From: Roseateles_C aquae
GTDB lineage: Bacteria > Pseudomonadota > Gammaproteobacteria > Burkholderiales > Burkholderiaceae_C
Direction of reading: 5' to 3'
DNA length: 21,927 bases
Assembly (NCBI RefSeq): GCF_032337115.1
Contig: NZ_JAVXZY010000017.1
Coordinates: forward strand, 1 to 21,927
How positions within the stretch are numbered: position 1 is the first letter of the stretch; every line of letters begins with the position of its first letter. A model generated the notes under the pieces. It was not told the DNA's origin, did no database searches, and saw only the letters and a program-made list of their open reading frames with translations. Positions 6,231-14,316 of the stretch are shown here, piece after piece. The translations under genes and the position numbers were made by a program.

Positions 6231-6866
6231 ATGGCTGTCTTGCGCTGGATCGGGGTGGCCGCGATGGCGACACCGTTGTGGTTCACTGCCGTGTACCTGG
6301 CCGTTTCGGGATTGAGACCGGAGTTTCGGCATTTCAATCAGGCAGTCAGCGAGCTGGGTGCGCTGGATGCGCCTTATCGATGGTGGTGGAACACCTTGGG
6401 CTATCTGCTGCCTGGCCTGGTGGTGGTCGCTCTGGCGCTGGCACTGCGGCAGCTATTGGCGCCGCGCGGCCTGGCGACGTTGCCCTTTTATGCGCTGTTG
6501 GCCTCAGGCTTGTTCCTGTCGATGTCGGGCCTCTTCCCTGGCGACTTCGAGCATCGCGGCGCTTTGACGATGCGTCTGCACAGCATCGGCGCCTATGGCT
6601 CCGGGCTGTGCTTCGTGGTGGCGGCATTCTGGCTGCCGCTGCGCTTCAGAGTCGTGGCCGCCTGGCGCAGCCTGAGCCTGCCGACCATGGCGCTGGCCGT
6701 CCTCCTGCTGCTGAGCGCAGTGCTTCGCGACGGTGCGCTGCCGGGGCTCGGGCAGCGGCTCAGCTTTGCCTGCCTGTTTTGCTGGGTTGCGGTGGTGGGC
6801 TGGGGGGTGTTTCGCGAGTCCAATGCTGGTACGCCTGGCGCTGGGCCGGCATGCATCAGCTGCTGA
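6231..6866 (+). CDS. DUF998 family integral membrane protein
   Basis: The 211-residue protein has about six hydrophobic segments. The first is a TM helix (IGVAAMATPLWFTAVYLAVS), followed by the DUF998 signature loop FRHFNQAVSELGALDAPYRW and the second helix WWWNTLGYLLPGLVVVALAL. The loop GLFPGDFEHRG between TM3 and TM4 and a final helix with CLFCWVAVVGWGVF complete the pattern. DUF998 proteins are related by fold to eukaryotic Frag1/DRAM-type membrane proteins. Their biochemical role in bacteria is not established. The start is well supported by GGGAGG at 6220-6225, five bases before the ATG. The last residues (SNAGTPGAGPACISC) are an unusual cytosolic tail with two cysteines. It is separated from the ArsR gene by 78 bp and may be its own transcription unit. 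6867-7146 downstream shows no gene. Confidence 0.88.
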   Translation: MAVLRWIGVAAMATPLWFTAVYLAVSGLRPEFRHFNQAVSELGALDAPYRWWWNTLGYLLPGLVVVALALALRQLLAPRGLATLPFYALLASGLFLSMSGLFPGDFEHRGALTMRLHSIGAYGSGLCFVVAAFWLPLRFRVVAAWRSLSLPTMALAVLLLLSAVLRDGALPGLGQRLSFACLFCWVAVVGWGVFRESNAGTPGAGPACISC

Positions 6867-7146
6867 TCCCGGCCACCCGGCAGGGAGCGCTGGCGCTGTG
6901 CTCAGCCCGACCGCGGGCCGCCTGGCTGCCGCGCCTGCCAGCATCGACTGCCTTGCTGCCGCAGTGAAGGCGCTATTTGGCGTGACACTGCTGCAGCGCG
7001 CGGGGCTGTTGCGCCCGTGCTCGACCTGGCCCCGCCTCCGCGGCTGATCGGTTTGTCCGCGACATTTGACACTCTGTCGCTTGGCCGCAGCCGGGCTTGC
7101 GCGCCAAGCATACAAACAGGCCGTCAACCATTTTGGAGGCCTTTGC

Positions 7147-7956
7147 ATGCACCCCCTGTTCCAATACCTGAACGGCCTTGCACTCTGCGCCGCTTTGCTT
7201 GCGCCGCTGGCCAGCCACGCTGCGGCAGCGGAGGGCGCCGAGCCCGCTCGCGTGCTGATACTTGGCAGTTTCCACTTCAACGACGCGGGCCTGGACGCTG
7301 TCAAGTCCTCGCACAAGGACGTGATGCAGCCGGCCGAGCAGCAGTACCTGCAGGCACTGGCGCAACGCCTGGCCAGCTTCAAGCCCACCCATGTGCTGCT
7401 GGAGTTCCCCGAGGCAGCGCACGGACGCGTCAATGCCGAATACCGTGCCTACAGCGAGGGCCGTCAGCCCTTGGGGCGCAACGAGATCGATCAAATCGGC
7501 TACCGCGTGGCCAAGCTGGCCGGCTTGGCTCAGGTGCATGGCATCGATGTGGCCGCGCCCGAGTTGCCCAACCCCGTTTGGGAGCGGCAGCCGGACATCG
7601 CGCCGACGATGCAGCTGGTGCAGAAGCTGACGGAGCGCACCAACGAGGAGCATCGCCGGCTGAGCCTGCAGCAGCTGCTGGAAAAGCTCAACAGCCCCGA
7701 GTCCGACCGCGAGAACAAGAGCATCTATATGAGCTTCAACGCGGTTGGCGCGGCGGATCGCAGCTTCTCCGGCGCGGACTCGGCGGCCAACTGGTGGCAG
7801 CGCAACTTCCGCATTTACGCCCAGGTGCAGCGGCATGCGCAGCCGGGTGCCCGCGTGCTGTTGTTGGTAGGGGCCGGGCATGCCGCCATCCTGCGTGATC
7901 TGCTGCGCATTGACGAGGCTCGCCGCGAAGAGCCGACGCTGCCGTATTTGCGCTGA
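7147..7956 (+). CDS. DUF5694 (TraB/ChaN-like) exported protein
   Basis: The 269-residue product has a signal peptide (LALCAALLAPLASHAAAA, cleavage near residue 28). The domain begins RVLILGSFHFNDAGLD, the 'GtfHF.npg.D' motif of DUF5694, and ends with VLLLVGAGHAAILRDLL, the conserved 'GaGH...l' motif. TPTHVLLEFPE-type and RNEIDQIGYRVAKLAGL segments lie between. DUF5694 resembles the TraB/PrgY/ChaN superfamily, where paired His and Glu residues suggest a metal-dependent hydrolase-like site. No activity is proven for this branch. Start choice: ATG 7147 has GGAGG at 7135-7139 with a 7-nt gap; upstream in-frame codons lack an RBS and would spoil the signal peptide. It stands alone, with the TipAS-like gene 101 bp downstream. 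Confidence 0.85.
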   Translation: MHPLFQYLNGLALCAALLAPLASHAAAAEGAEPARVLILGSFHFNDAGLDAVKSSHKDVMQPAEQQYLQALAQRLASFKPTHVLLEFPEAAHGRVNAEYRAYSEGRQPLGRNEIDQIGYRVAKLAGLAQVHGIDVAAPELPNPVWERQPDIAPTMQLVQKLTERTNEEHRRLSLQQLLEKLNSPESDRENKSIYMSFNAVGAADRSFSGADSAANWWQRNFRIYAQVQRHAQPGARVLLLVGAGHAAILRDLLRIDEARREEPTLPYLR

Positions 7957-8020
7957 CGCAAGGCATCGGGGCAGCTCTTGCCACGGCGTGGATGCGCCAG
8001 CCACACGCAGCGTGCCCCAC

Positions 8021-8047
8021 AATCCGGCGCTTGCCTACAGCCGGATT
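8021..8047. promoter_or_regulatory. Inverted repeat over the TipAS-gene promoter/leader
   Basis: AATCCGGC (8021-8028) and GCCGGATT (8040-8047) are perfect 8-bp arms with an 11-nt spacer, ending 10 bp before the ATG at 8058. The left arm overlaps a CACAAT -10-like box (8018-8023). It could be an operator that blocks RNA polymerase or, in the transcript, a hairpin abutting the start region. There is no U-tract, so a terminator for the preceding gene is less likely. Confidence 0.5.
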
Positions 8048-8057
8048 CATCCCGTCA

Positions 8058-8435
8058 ATGCACACCGCCAGTAGCCGCTATCTCGATCAATGCCGCGCCG
8101 CCATGCAGGCCGAGCAAGCCAGTTCCTTGGCGCAAACCCAGCACTGGGCCCATGTGGACCGCGCCCAGGTGCATGCCGACTGGGATGCCTTGTACAAGCG
8201 GCTGGCGCTGCTCGTCGATCAGTGCAACGCCGATTCGGCCGAGGTGCAGCAGCTGGTGGGAGAACACCATGCCATTGCTTGCCGCTTCTATCTGCCGTCG
8301 CGAGAGGCCTATATCGGCATGAGCCTGTTCTATCAAGACAATGCCGATATGCGCAGCTTTCATAACGCCTATCATCCGCGCATGGTCGAGTTTCTGGCCG
8401 ATGCGATCTTCGTCTTTGCGCAGCAGCGCCTCTAA
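8058..8435 (+). CDS. Stand-alone TipAS-like ligand-binding domain protein
   Basis: The 125-residue protein is almost entirely one helical globin-like TipAS domain. The pattern runs from VHADWDALYKRLALLVDQC through VQQLVGEHHAIACRFYLPSR, EAYIGMSLFYQDNADMRSF and HNAYHPRMVEFLADAIFVFA. This is the classic 'H..w...f...s.eaY..l...Y..D..f...yd...pg...fl..Ai..ya' signature. In Streptomyces TipA and relatives this domain follows a MerR DNA-binding domain and captures thiopeptides or other amphipathic drugs. Here no MerR half is present, so the product may sequester a compound or partner with a separate regulator. The ATG at 8058 was chosen because the domain begins soon after it. No Shine-Dalgarno sequence is visible, and an inverted repeat lies just upstream. 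Confidence 0.8.
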   Translation: MHTASSRYLDQCRAAMQAEQASSLAQTQHWAHVDRAQVHADWDALYKRLALLVDQCNADSAEVQQLVGEHHAIACRFYLPSREAYIGMSLFYQDNADMRSFHNAYHPRMVEFLADAIFVFAQQRL

Positions 8436-8885
8436 GGCTGCGCCTGCAGCTGAACCGTTCTTGGCCCATGGGCTTGAGCCTGCTTGCCGGGTCAGCGGCG
8501 GCTTGAAACGATTGCTGCTGGCAGGTGCGCCTTGAACCGCGTGGCCCTTTGATGCGCTGAAGTGCGCGCTGCGACCGCCGCACCAGCGCTTCATCCCGTA
8601 CGCCTGTGCGCCGGCCGAATGGGCGGCCTGTGGGGATGGCGTGGAGATGCTGAGCGGCCCTGAGGTCGTTCGCCAGCTCGCCGCGCCCGCCGCGGCCCTG
8701 CGCCCGCGCAGAAAACTGCTGCTCGTGCAGCCCTGAATCGCGGCAAGGCGCGGCGCCCTGGGACTTACCCGCGCCGCGGCCGTTTGTGCCGATTTCCGCA
8801 GCCGCGGCGGCGGCCCGCATCAAGACGCATCAGCGCCCGATTCCTAAGCTCCGGTCTCTCTCAAAAAGCAATGACGAGGAGACCC
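8436..8885. other. 450-bp intergenic region before the TonB receptor gene
   Basis: No intact gene is supported. From 8536 to 8736 the plus strand has a stop-free frame of about 66 codons, ending in TGA, that looks protein-like (FDALKCALRPPHQRF, then IPYACAPAEWAAC, then PRRKLLLVQP). It lacks a start codon and RBS, so it may be a gene remnant or chance. The last 60 bp must carry the receptor promoter; no clear -35/-10 pair is visible. The stretch is long for this compact neighbourhood. Confidence 0.4.
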
Positions 8886-11690
8886 GTGAGCAAGTTCCAT
8901 CTGATTCCCCTGACCCCGCTGGCCCTGGCGGCGGCCCTGTGTGCGGCGTCTGCCCAGGCCGAGGAGGCGCCGGCCGCCGCAGGCAGTCCGCAGACGCTGA
9001 ACCGCGTCGTCGTCACCGGCTCCAACATCAAGCGCACCGATGCCGAGACCTCGCAGCCGCTGCAGACCGTCACCCGCGATGAAATCAAGGCCATGGGCGC
9101 GCTGACCGTTGGCGACATCCTCGGCAATCTGACGAACAACGACGGCAGCGCCATCAGCGATCTGGGTGGCGCCAATTCCTGGGCCAGCGGTGCCTCGGGC
9201 ATTTCGCTGCGCAATCTGGGCACCGGCGGCACGCTGACGCTGCTCAATGGCCGGCGCCTGTCCAGCTACGGCTTTGCCGATGGCCTGCAGCTGAACTTCA
9301 CCAATATCGATGCGATTCCCGCCAACATCATCGAGCGCGTCGAGGTCTTGAAGGATGGCGCTTCGGCGATCTACGGTTCCGATGCCATCGGCGGTGTGAT
9401 CAATGTGATCACCAGCAAGGACTTCCAGGGCGTGGCGCTGAACGTCAGCGGCCAGCAGTCGATTGCGCACCGCTTCCTGGCGCGCGACCGCCAGGGCTCG
9501 GTGACGGTGGGTCGTGGCGATCTGGAGCGCGACGGCTTCAACGTCTACGGCCATCTGGAGCTGTACCGCCGCGGCAGCTACAAGGACAGCGATGTGCGCC
9601 CCTTGCTGCCGGACTGGTACCTTGAGCAGAACCCCAGCCGCGGCCAGCGCTCGGCCGGCTCCTTCCCGGGCAACTACAGCGGCAGCTACCCGGCCGATTA
9701 CAAGGACCCGGCGCTGGCCGGCAAGCGCATCAACACGCCGGCACCGGGCTGTGCGGCCGAGAACCTGATTGGCGGCGTTTGTCAGTACGACTACTGGAAG
9801 GACAGCGATGCCCGGCCGGCCACCGATCGCGTCACCATGCTGGCCGGCGCGCGGCTGAAGCTGAACCAGGACTTCAATGCCTTCGCCGAATTCCAGGGCG
9901 CCGACATCCGGGCCAAGTACTACACCAACATCCCGCGCAGCAATCCCGGCGTGGTGTCGACCTGGTACGACTCGATCAAGGGCCAGCTGCTGCGCTTCAC
10001 CGATCCGATGCTGCCGGCCGGCCATCCCAACAATCCTTATGGTTTCCCCATCGGCCTGAACTATCGCTTTGTCGACAACCCGGAGCTGTTCAAGAACGTC
10101 GGCGCCTCGCGCGACTACCGGCTGATGACCGGCATCGAGGGCAGTGCCTGGGGCTGGGACATCGACAGCGCCATCGGCACGATGCGCTCGCATGCCACGC
10201 AGCGCCAGCATCTCTACAAGGATGCCATCGGCTACGCCAGCGCGATCACCAGTGGCGAGTACAAGTTCGGCCAGCAGAACCCCGACAGCGTGCTGCTGAA
10301 AATGTTCCCCGAGATGGGCTCCAGCGGCACCTACAGCCAGCAGTTCGCCGACTTCAAGGGCTCGCGCGAGATCGGCCGGCTGCCCGGTGGCGCGGTGATG
10401 ATGGCGCTGGGCGCCGAGCTGCGCCACGAGCGATTTGAGCACCGCAGCATGGACAACATCCTGGAAGGCCGCATCGTCGGCTTCTCCGGCGTGGCCATCG
10501 AGGGCAAGCGCAACACCGGAGCGCTGTTCACCGAGTTCAGCCTGCCGCTGAACAAGCAGCTCGAAGCGACGCTGGCCCTGCGCGGCGACAAGGTCTTCAA
10601 TGGTTTCGGCGCGGTGACGCCCAAGGCCTCGCTGGCCTGGCGCCCGACCAGCTTGCTGCTGCTGCGCGGCACGTTAACGCAAGGCTTCCGTGCGCCCAGC
10701 CTGCCCGAGACCGGCAATGGCGGCGCGTCCTGGTTCAACAATGGCTATCTCGATCCGAAGCGCTGCGATACCGCGCGCAAGCTGCGCGACATCCTCAAGA
10801 CCGGCAACGAGAACGACAAGCTCGACGCGACGGCGGCCTACAACTCGGGCTGCTCGGTCAGCTTCCCCTCGTCGGTCACGCCGAATCCTGATCTCAAGCC
10901 CGAGCATTCGAACAATGCCTCGGTGGGCATGGTGTTCCAGCTCAGCCGCGAGGCCAGCGTCTCGCTGGACTATTACGACATCCGTCGCCGCGACGAGATC
11001 GGCACCCGCGACATCAACGACACGCTGGCCAACGAAGACAAGAACCCCGGCCTGGTGCCGCGTGATCCGCTGACCGTGCAGGACAAGGACTACGCCCGCC
11101 GCGCCAAGGAACTCTCCGGCCAGGACCTTGGTTTTGCCGTCGGCCCGGTGCGCTCGATCGCGGCGCAATACCAGAACCTGAACCGGACCCGCGTGTCGGG
11201 CCTGGACCTGGATCTGCGCGGCCGCTGGAAGCTCGGTGCATGGGGCGATCTGGATGCAGGCATTGAGGCCAATCACCAGATCAGGCTGCTCTACTGGGAC
11301 AGCTTCAAGAACGACTACACCGAGAACCGCGTCGGCTACCGGGGCGTGCCCAAGGACCATCTGGTCTTCAAGGCCAACTGGTCGCGCGGCGATTGGAAGA
11401 TCGGCGGACGCACCAGCTACTACACCGCCACCAAGCTGGCCGCCGCCGATTGGGACAGCGACAACCTGCCCGAGGGCTGCGCGGCGCGCGATGTGGCCGA
11501 AGCCGATTGCAAGGTGCGTGCCTCGGCCTACACCGACCTCTGGCTGCAGTACAGCGGCTTCAAGCATCTGACGCTGTCGGCCAATCTGTTCAACGTCTTC
11601 AACGAGCAGACGCCGATCGAGCTGCGGCCCAACTCGGCGCTGCCGCTCAGTGGTCGCGCAATCAAGCTGGGGCTGGAAGCGAAGTTCTAA
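8886..11690 (+). CDS. TonB-dependent outer-membrane receptor
   Basis: This 934-residue protein is an outer-membrane beta-barrel importer energised by TonB-ExbBD. A signal peptide (MSKFHLIPLTPLALAAALCA, cleavage after AQA) is followed by a TonB-box-like NRVVVTGSNIKR. The plug domain (about 45-170) includes SQPLQTVTRDEIKAMGA, ISLRNLGTGGTLTLLNGRRL, and IERVEVLKDGASAIYGSDAI then GGVINVI. The 22-strand barrel ends with NLFNVFNEQTPIELRPNS and a C-terminal Phe, as needed for BAM insertion. It resembles the large Caulobacter/Xanthomonas-type receptors that import plant or polymer-derived compounds or siderophores. The substrate cannot be read from the sequence. Start choice: GTG 8886 has GAGGAG four bases upstream and gives a clean signal peptide; ATG 8871, five codons earlier, is the alternative. 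It is convergent with a PAS-AraC regulator. No transporter or enzyme partner adjoins it. Confidence 0.93.
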   Translation: MSKFHLIPLTPLALAAALCAASAQAEEAPAAAGSPQTLNRVVVTGSNIKRTDAETSQPLQTVTRDEIKAMGALTVGDILGNLTNNDGSAISDLGGANSWASGASGISLRNLGTGGTLTLLNGRRLSSYGFADGLQLNFTNIDAIPANIIERVEVLKDGASAIYGSDAIGGVINVITSKDFQGVALNVSGQQSIAHRFLARDRQGSVTVGRGDLERDGFNVYGHLELYRRGSYKDSDVRPLLPDWYLEQNPSRGQRSAGSFPGNYSGSYPADYKDPALAGKRINTPAPGCAAENLIGGVCQYDYWKDSDARPATDRVTMLAGARLKLNQDFNAFAEFQGADIRAKYYTNIPRSNPGVVSTWYDSIKGQLLRFTDPMLPAGHPNNPYGFPIGLNYRFVDNPELFKNVGASRDYRLMTGIEGSAWGWDIDSAIGTMRSHATQRQHLYKDAIGYASAITSGEYKFGQQNPDSVLLKMFPEMGSSGTYSQQFADFKGSREIGRLPGGAVMMALGAELRHERFEHRSMDNILEGRIVGFSGVAIEGKRNTGALFTEFSLPLNKQLEATLALRGDKVFNGFGAVTPKASLAWRPTSLLLLRGTLTQGFRAPSLPETGNGGASWFNNGYLDPKRCDTARKLRDILKTGNENDKLDATAAYNSGCSVSFPSSVTPNPDLKPEHSNNASVGMVFQLSREASVSLDYYDIRRRDEIGTRDINDTLANEDKNPGLVPRDPLTVQDKDYARRAKELSGQDLGFAVGPVRSIAAQYQNLNRTRVSGLDLDLRGRWKLGAWGDLDAGIEANHQIRLLYWDSFKNDYTENRVGYRGVPKDHLVFKANWSRGDWKIGGRTSYYTATKLAAADWDSDNLPEGCAARDVAEADCKVRASAYTDLWLQYSGFKHLTLSANLFNVFNEQTPIELRPNSALPLSGRAIKLGLEAKF

Positions 11691-11734
11691 GCCTTGTCAT
11701 CACCGGGTGTCTCGGGGGAGGGGGAGGCGTTGGG

Positions 11735-11766
11735 GTCGGGCGCAAGGCGATGGCTTTGCGCCCGAC
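11735..11766. terminator. GC-rich hairpin between convergent genes
   Basis: GTCGGGCGCAA (11735-11745) pairs perfectly with TTGCGCCCGAC (11756-11766) across a 10-nt loop. It lies 45 bp after the TonB receptor stop and 89 bp from the end of the convergent AraC-type gene, so it can serve both. There is no U-tract on either strand, so it may act as a pause or 3'-end stabiliser rather than a strict intrinsic terminator. Confidence 0.6.
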
Positions 11767-11854
11767 AGTCAGCGCCGCGCCGGCCTGAGCTGATGCATCC
11801 GGCGCATGGCGGCTGCCGCATGGTGCGCTCAGCAGGCGCGCTTCGTTGGGGTGC

Positions 11855-12643
11855 TCAGTTGGGGCGCTGCGCCTGCAAGCTGCGGAAGCGGCTGGGCGTC
11901 AGGCCGGTGACGGCCTTGAACTGGCGGGTGAAGGCGCTTTGATCGCTGTAGCCACAGGCGGCGGCGATGTCGGCAATGCTCGGGCCATCGGGCGCGGCCA
12001 GCAGGCGCCGGGCCGCGTCCAGCCGGGCCTGCAGCAGCATCTCGCGCGGGCTGAGGTGGAAGATGCGCTGGAACAGGCGTTCGATGCGGTCCAGCGACAA
12101 GCCGGCCTGCCGCGCCATGACGCCGAAATTCAGCGGCTCATCGAAATGGGCGCGGATATGCTCGGCCAAGGCGGCCACCTGCGCATAGACCGGGTGGCCC
12201 TGGTCTGGCAGGCCGAGGTCGCGCGAGATGCCGGCCACGCCGATCACCTCGCCGTCTTCGTGCAACGGCAGCTTGTGCGTCAGGCACCAGCCGGCGCCGC
12301 CATCGGCATACAGATGCAGCTCCAGCTGGCGCGGCAGCTCGCGGCCGCTGGCCAGCACCGTGGCGTCCTGCGCGGCAAAGGCCTCGCCCATCGCCCCGGG
12401 GAAGACCTCGCGCGGCGTACGCCCCAGCAGCGCCGATTTGCTGCGCAGCGCGCTGCGCCGCACCAGCGTCTGGTTGACACGCAGATAGCGGCCGGCGCGG
12501 TCCTTGACGAAGAACACCACGTCCGGCAGCGGGTCGAACAGTGCCTCGACCAGGCTCAGCTGGCACAGCTGCAGCGTGTGCATCAGCGCCTCGCCGCGGC
12601 GGGCCGCTGCTGTTGATTCGGGATGCTGCTGTACATCTGGCAT
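11855..12643 (-). CDS. PAS-domain AraC-family transcriptional regulator
   Basis: The 262-residue protein has an N-terminal PAS domain (about 30-150: DPLPDVVFFVKDRAGRYLRV, LGRTPREVFPG, then LTHKLPLHEDGEVIGVAGIS). An AraC/XylS double helix-turn-helix follows (about 155-258: AEHIRAHFDEPLNFGVMARQ, then SPREMLLQARLDAARRLL, then IADIAAACGYSDQSAFTRQF). The 'GYSDQSAFTRQFK...G.TPSRFR' end is the canonical second HTH. PAS sensors bind small molecules, heme or flavin; the ligand is unknown here. The gene is convergent with the TonB receptor, a possible target, but nothing directly links them. Start: ATG 12643, near an AT-rich promoter-like stretch at 12671-12697. An internal ATG at 12583 would shorten the N-terminus before the PAS domain. 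Confidence 0.9.
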   Translation of the reverse strand: MPDVQQHPESTAAARRGEALMHTLQLCQLSLVEALFDPLPDVVFFVKDRAGRYLRVNQTLVRRSALRSKSALLGRTPREVFPGAMGEAFAAQDATVLASGRELPRQLELHLYADGGAGWCLTHKLPLHEDGEVIGVAGISRDLGLPDQGHPVYAQVAALAEHIRAHFDEPLNFGVMARQAGLSLDRIERLFQRIFHLSPREMLLQARLDAARRLLAAPDGPSIADIAAACGYSDQSAFTRQFKAVTGLTPSRFRSLQAQRPN

Positions 12644-12670
12644 CGCTGGGCGGGCTGTCGGATGGGTAAT

Positions 12671-12697
12671 TCAAAAAGTATATGACTAATATATTGA
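12671..12697 (-). promoter_or_regulatory. AT-rich promoter/operator candidate for the AraC-type gene
   Basis: This is the most AT-rich stretch of the neighbourhood. On the minus strand it contains a good -10-like TATACT, and it is arranged as an imperfect palindrome with matching ends (TCAA...TTGA and TATAT...ATATA around GACTA). It lies 28 bp upstream of the start codon. The symmetry would suit a regulator site, including autoregulation. I do not see a convincing -35 box at the right spacing. Confidence 0.4.
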
Positions 12698-12853
12698 AAG
12701 CGAGTGCGGGATCGCCCTAGGAGCGGCGCAGGGCGCTGCCAGGCTCTGGCAAGGTGGATGTAGGCCAAAGGCGGCCGAGGCGTGCCGGCATGTCGATGCC
12801 GGCGTGGACGGCAGTGAGGCGCCCATCGCGTGGCAGCGGGCTGTCGCCGCGCC

Positions 12854-13459
12854 TCAGCAGTTCTTGTACTTCCAGTTGCGGCTCTTGCCTTCGCTGAGCC
12901 ACTCCAGCGTCTGGGCCAGCCGCTTGGCGCGGGTCTCTTCGCGCTTGGCTTCGTCCAGCCATTCGGTGTACTCACGCTGATGGCTGGGCGGCAGGGACTG
13001 GAAGAACGCGGCGGCCTGCTCGTTGGCGGCCAGCGCCTGGGCCAGATCGGCGGGCAGCGGTGGTGGCGGGCGTTTTGCGGCCGTGCGCTGCTGGCGTGCC
13101 GGCTTGACCCCGGCCTCGATCAGCGCGCGGGCCCGGTCCAGCATCGCATCGAGTTCGGCCGCGGGTGGCAGGTCGGCGGCGCTGCGCAGCTTGCCCAGTT
13201 CGCCCATGCCCTCGCGCCGCTCGCTGCTGCCGCTGACGGCCTCGCCATGCCAGAAACCGATGCTGCAGTGCGCCTTGAAGGCAGCCATGCTGCTGAGGAT
13301 CTTGCCCTGGTAGACGAAATGCGGGAAGCCCCACTTGATGGTTTCCTCGGCGCCCGGGCAGCGGCGGTGCACGCGGGCGCGCCAGTCGCGCAGCAGCGGC
13401 TGGGCGAAATCGGCGGCGGCTTCCAGATAGGCGTCGACGCGGGCATCGGTATGCGGCAT
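12854..13459 (-). CDS. YdeI/OmpD-associated family protein (DUF1801 domain)
   Basis: The 201-residue cytoplasmic protein has an N-terminal DUF1801 domain (about 8-110: VDAYLEAAADFAQPLLRDWR, then CPGAEETIKWGFPHFVYQGK, then AAFKAHCSIGFWHGEAV), where 'W.fP.f.y.g...a.faahk..i.f' is the signature. A C-terminal YdeI/OmdA region follows (about 140-200: DLAQALAANEQAAAFFQSLP, then PSHQREYTEWLDEAKREETR, then GKSRNWKYKNC). This two-domain layout is common in proteobacteria and Bacteroidetes. The fold is related to frataxin-like/iron-chaperone proteins (YdhG), but no function is demonstrated. The ATG at 13459 begins right at the domain. A 49-bp gap separates it from the methyltransferase on the same strand; cotranscription is possible. 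12644-12853 downstream carries only the AraC promoter region. Confidence 0.9.
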   Translation of the reverse strand: MPHTDARVDAYLEAAADFAQPLLRDWRARVHRRCPGAEETIKWGFPHFVYQGKILSSMAAFKAHCSIGFWHGEAVSGSSERREGMGELGKLRSAADLPPAAELDAMLDRARALIEAGVKPARQQRTAAKRPPPPLPADLAQALAANEQAAAFFQSLPPSHQREYTEWLDEAKREETRAKRLAQTLEWLSEGKSRNWKYKNC

Positions 13460-13508
13460 GGCAGCAGGGCTCGGGCAGCTGAGCGGCCAGCATAGCCGCG
13501 CGCAGGGC

Positions 13509-14213
13509 TCAGCGACAGCCTTGCAGCAGATAGGCGGCGTCCAGGCAACGGCGCTCCAACTGGCTCACGCGCAGCGCCGCGGCCAGATGCCGCCAGGGCT
13601 GGGCCAGGCCGTCCAGCGAGGCCACCGAGTACAGCGCCGCGCCGAGCACAAAGGCATTGCTCCAGGGCTGCCAGGGCGGCGCCCAGCACAGGCCGACGGC
13701 CACGACGCGCGCGCCGGGCTTGAGCGCCCGGGCCAGCAGCGCGGGCAGGGCGCTGGCCTGCTGCAGCAGATCGTGGGTGAAGAAGAACAGCGCCGCATCG
13801 GCCGTGCGCTTGAGCACCGTCTGCTCGGCCGACGCCAGCTGCAGTTCGACATTGCGCCAGCCGGCCTCGGCCACCCGTTGCTGCGCCCGCACCAGCATCG
13901 CCGGGCAGAGCTCGACACCGATCACCCTGCCGCGGCTACCCACCGCCTGGCGCAGCGCCGGCAGGCTCAGGCCGGTGCCGCAGCCGAGATCCAGCACGGT
14001 CCGCCCGGGCTGGAGTTGCAGCGCGGCTATCGCCTCGTCGCGCAGCGTGGCAAACGGCGCCAGCTCTAGGTCGTAACGGGCGGCACGGGCGCTGTAGAGC
14101 TGCTGCAGCTTGTCTTGCAGCGGGCCGTCGGGCGAGCTGGCAGGCCCATTGTCCGGTGGGCTGTCCGGTGGGCTGTGGCCAGGGCTGGAGCTGGTGCGCA
14201 TGAGGGAAGGCAT
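13509..14213 (-). CDS. Class I SAM-dependent methyltransferase
   Basis: The 234-residue protein has the Rossmann-type methyltransferase core. YSARAARYDLELAPFATLRD precedes motif I VLDLGCGTGLSLP (73-85). Acidic motif II is VIGVELCPAMLVRAQQRV, and the post-motif elements are NVELQLASAEQ and ADAALFFFTHDLL. The order matches UbiE/phospholipid N-methyltransferase-like enzymes. The C-terminal WAPPWQPWSNAFVLGAALYS region with two amphipathic helices suggests a lipid-like or membrane-near substrate, but this is inference. The first 30 residues are Pro/Ser-rich with a small repeat (PPDSPPDN, from a 12-bp direct repeat in the DNA) and lack homology, so the true start may be the in-frame ATG at 14198. 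No clear Shine-Dalgarno sequence is seen at either. Confidence 0.88.
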   Translation of the reverse strand: MPSLMRTSSSPGHSPPDSPPDNGPASSPDGPLQDKLQQLYSARAARYDLELAPFATLRDEAIAALQLQPGRTVLDLGCGTGLSLPALRQAVGSRGRVIGVELCPAMLVRAQQRVAEAGWRNVELQLASAEQTVLKRTADAALFFFTHDLLQQASALPALLARALKPGARVVAVGLCWAPPWQPWSNAFVLGAALYSVASLDGLAQPWRHLAAALRVSQLERRCLDAAYLLQGCR

Positions 14214-14316
14214 CGAAGTCTGCTGCCCATCATGACCCCGCCGCTGCCCGGCGGCAACTGCTATTTCTGACGCGTCATTGCGCTGCTAGTGCGGCCGCGC
14301 AGCCCAGCCATCGGCC

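Noticed and set aside
7066..7071. Perfect TTGACA box upstream of the DUF5694 gene
   Set aside because: No -10 box at 16-18 bp spacing was found, so it is not called as a promoter.
8844..10442. 532-codon open frame antisense to the TonB receptor
   Set aside because: The receptor frame shows a signal peptide, plug and barrel signatures; the antisense product has no recognisable domain.
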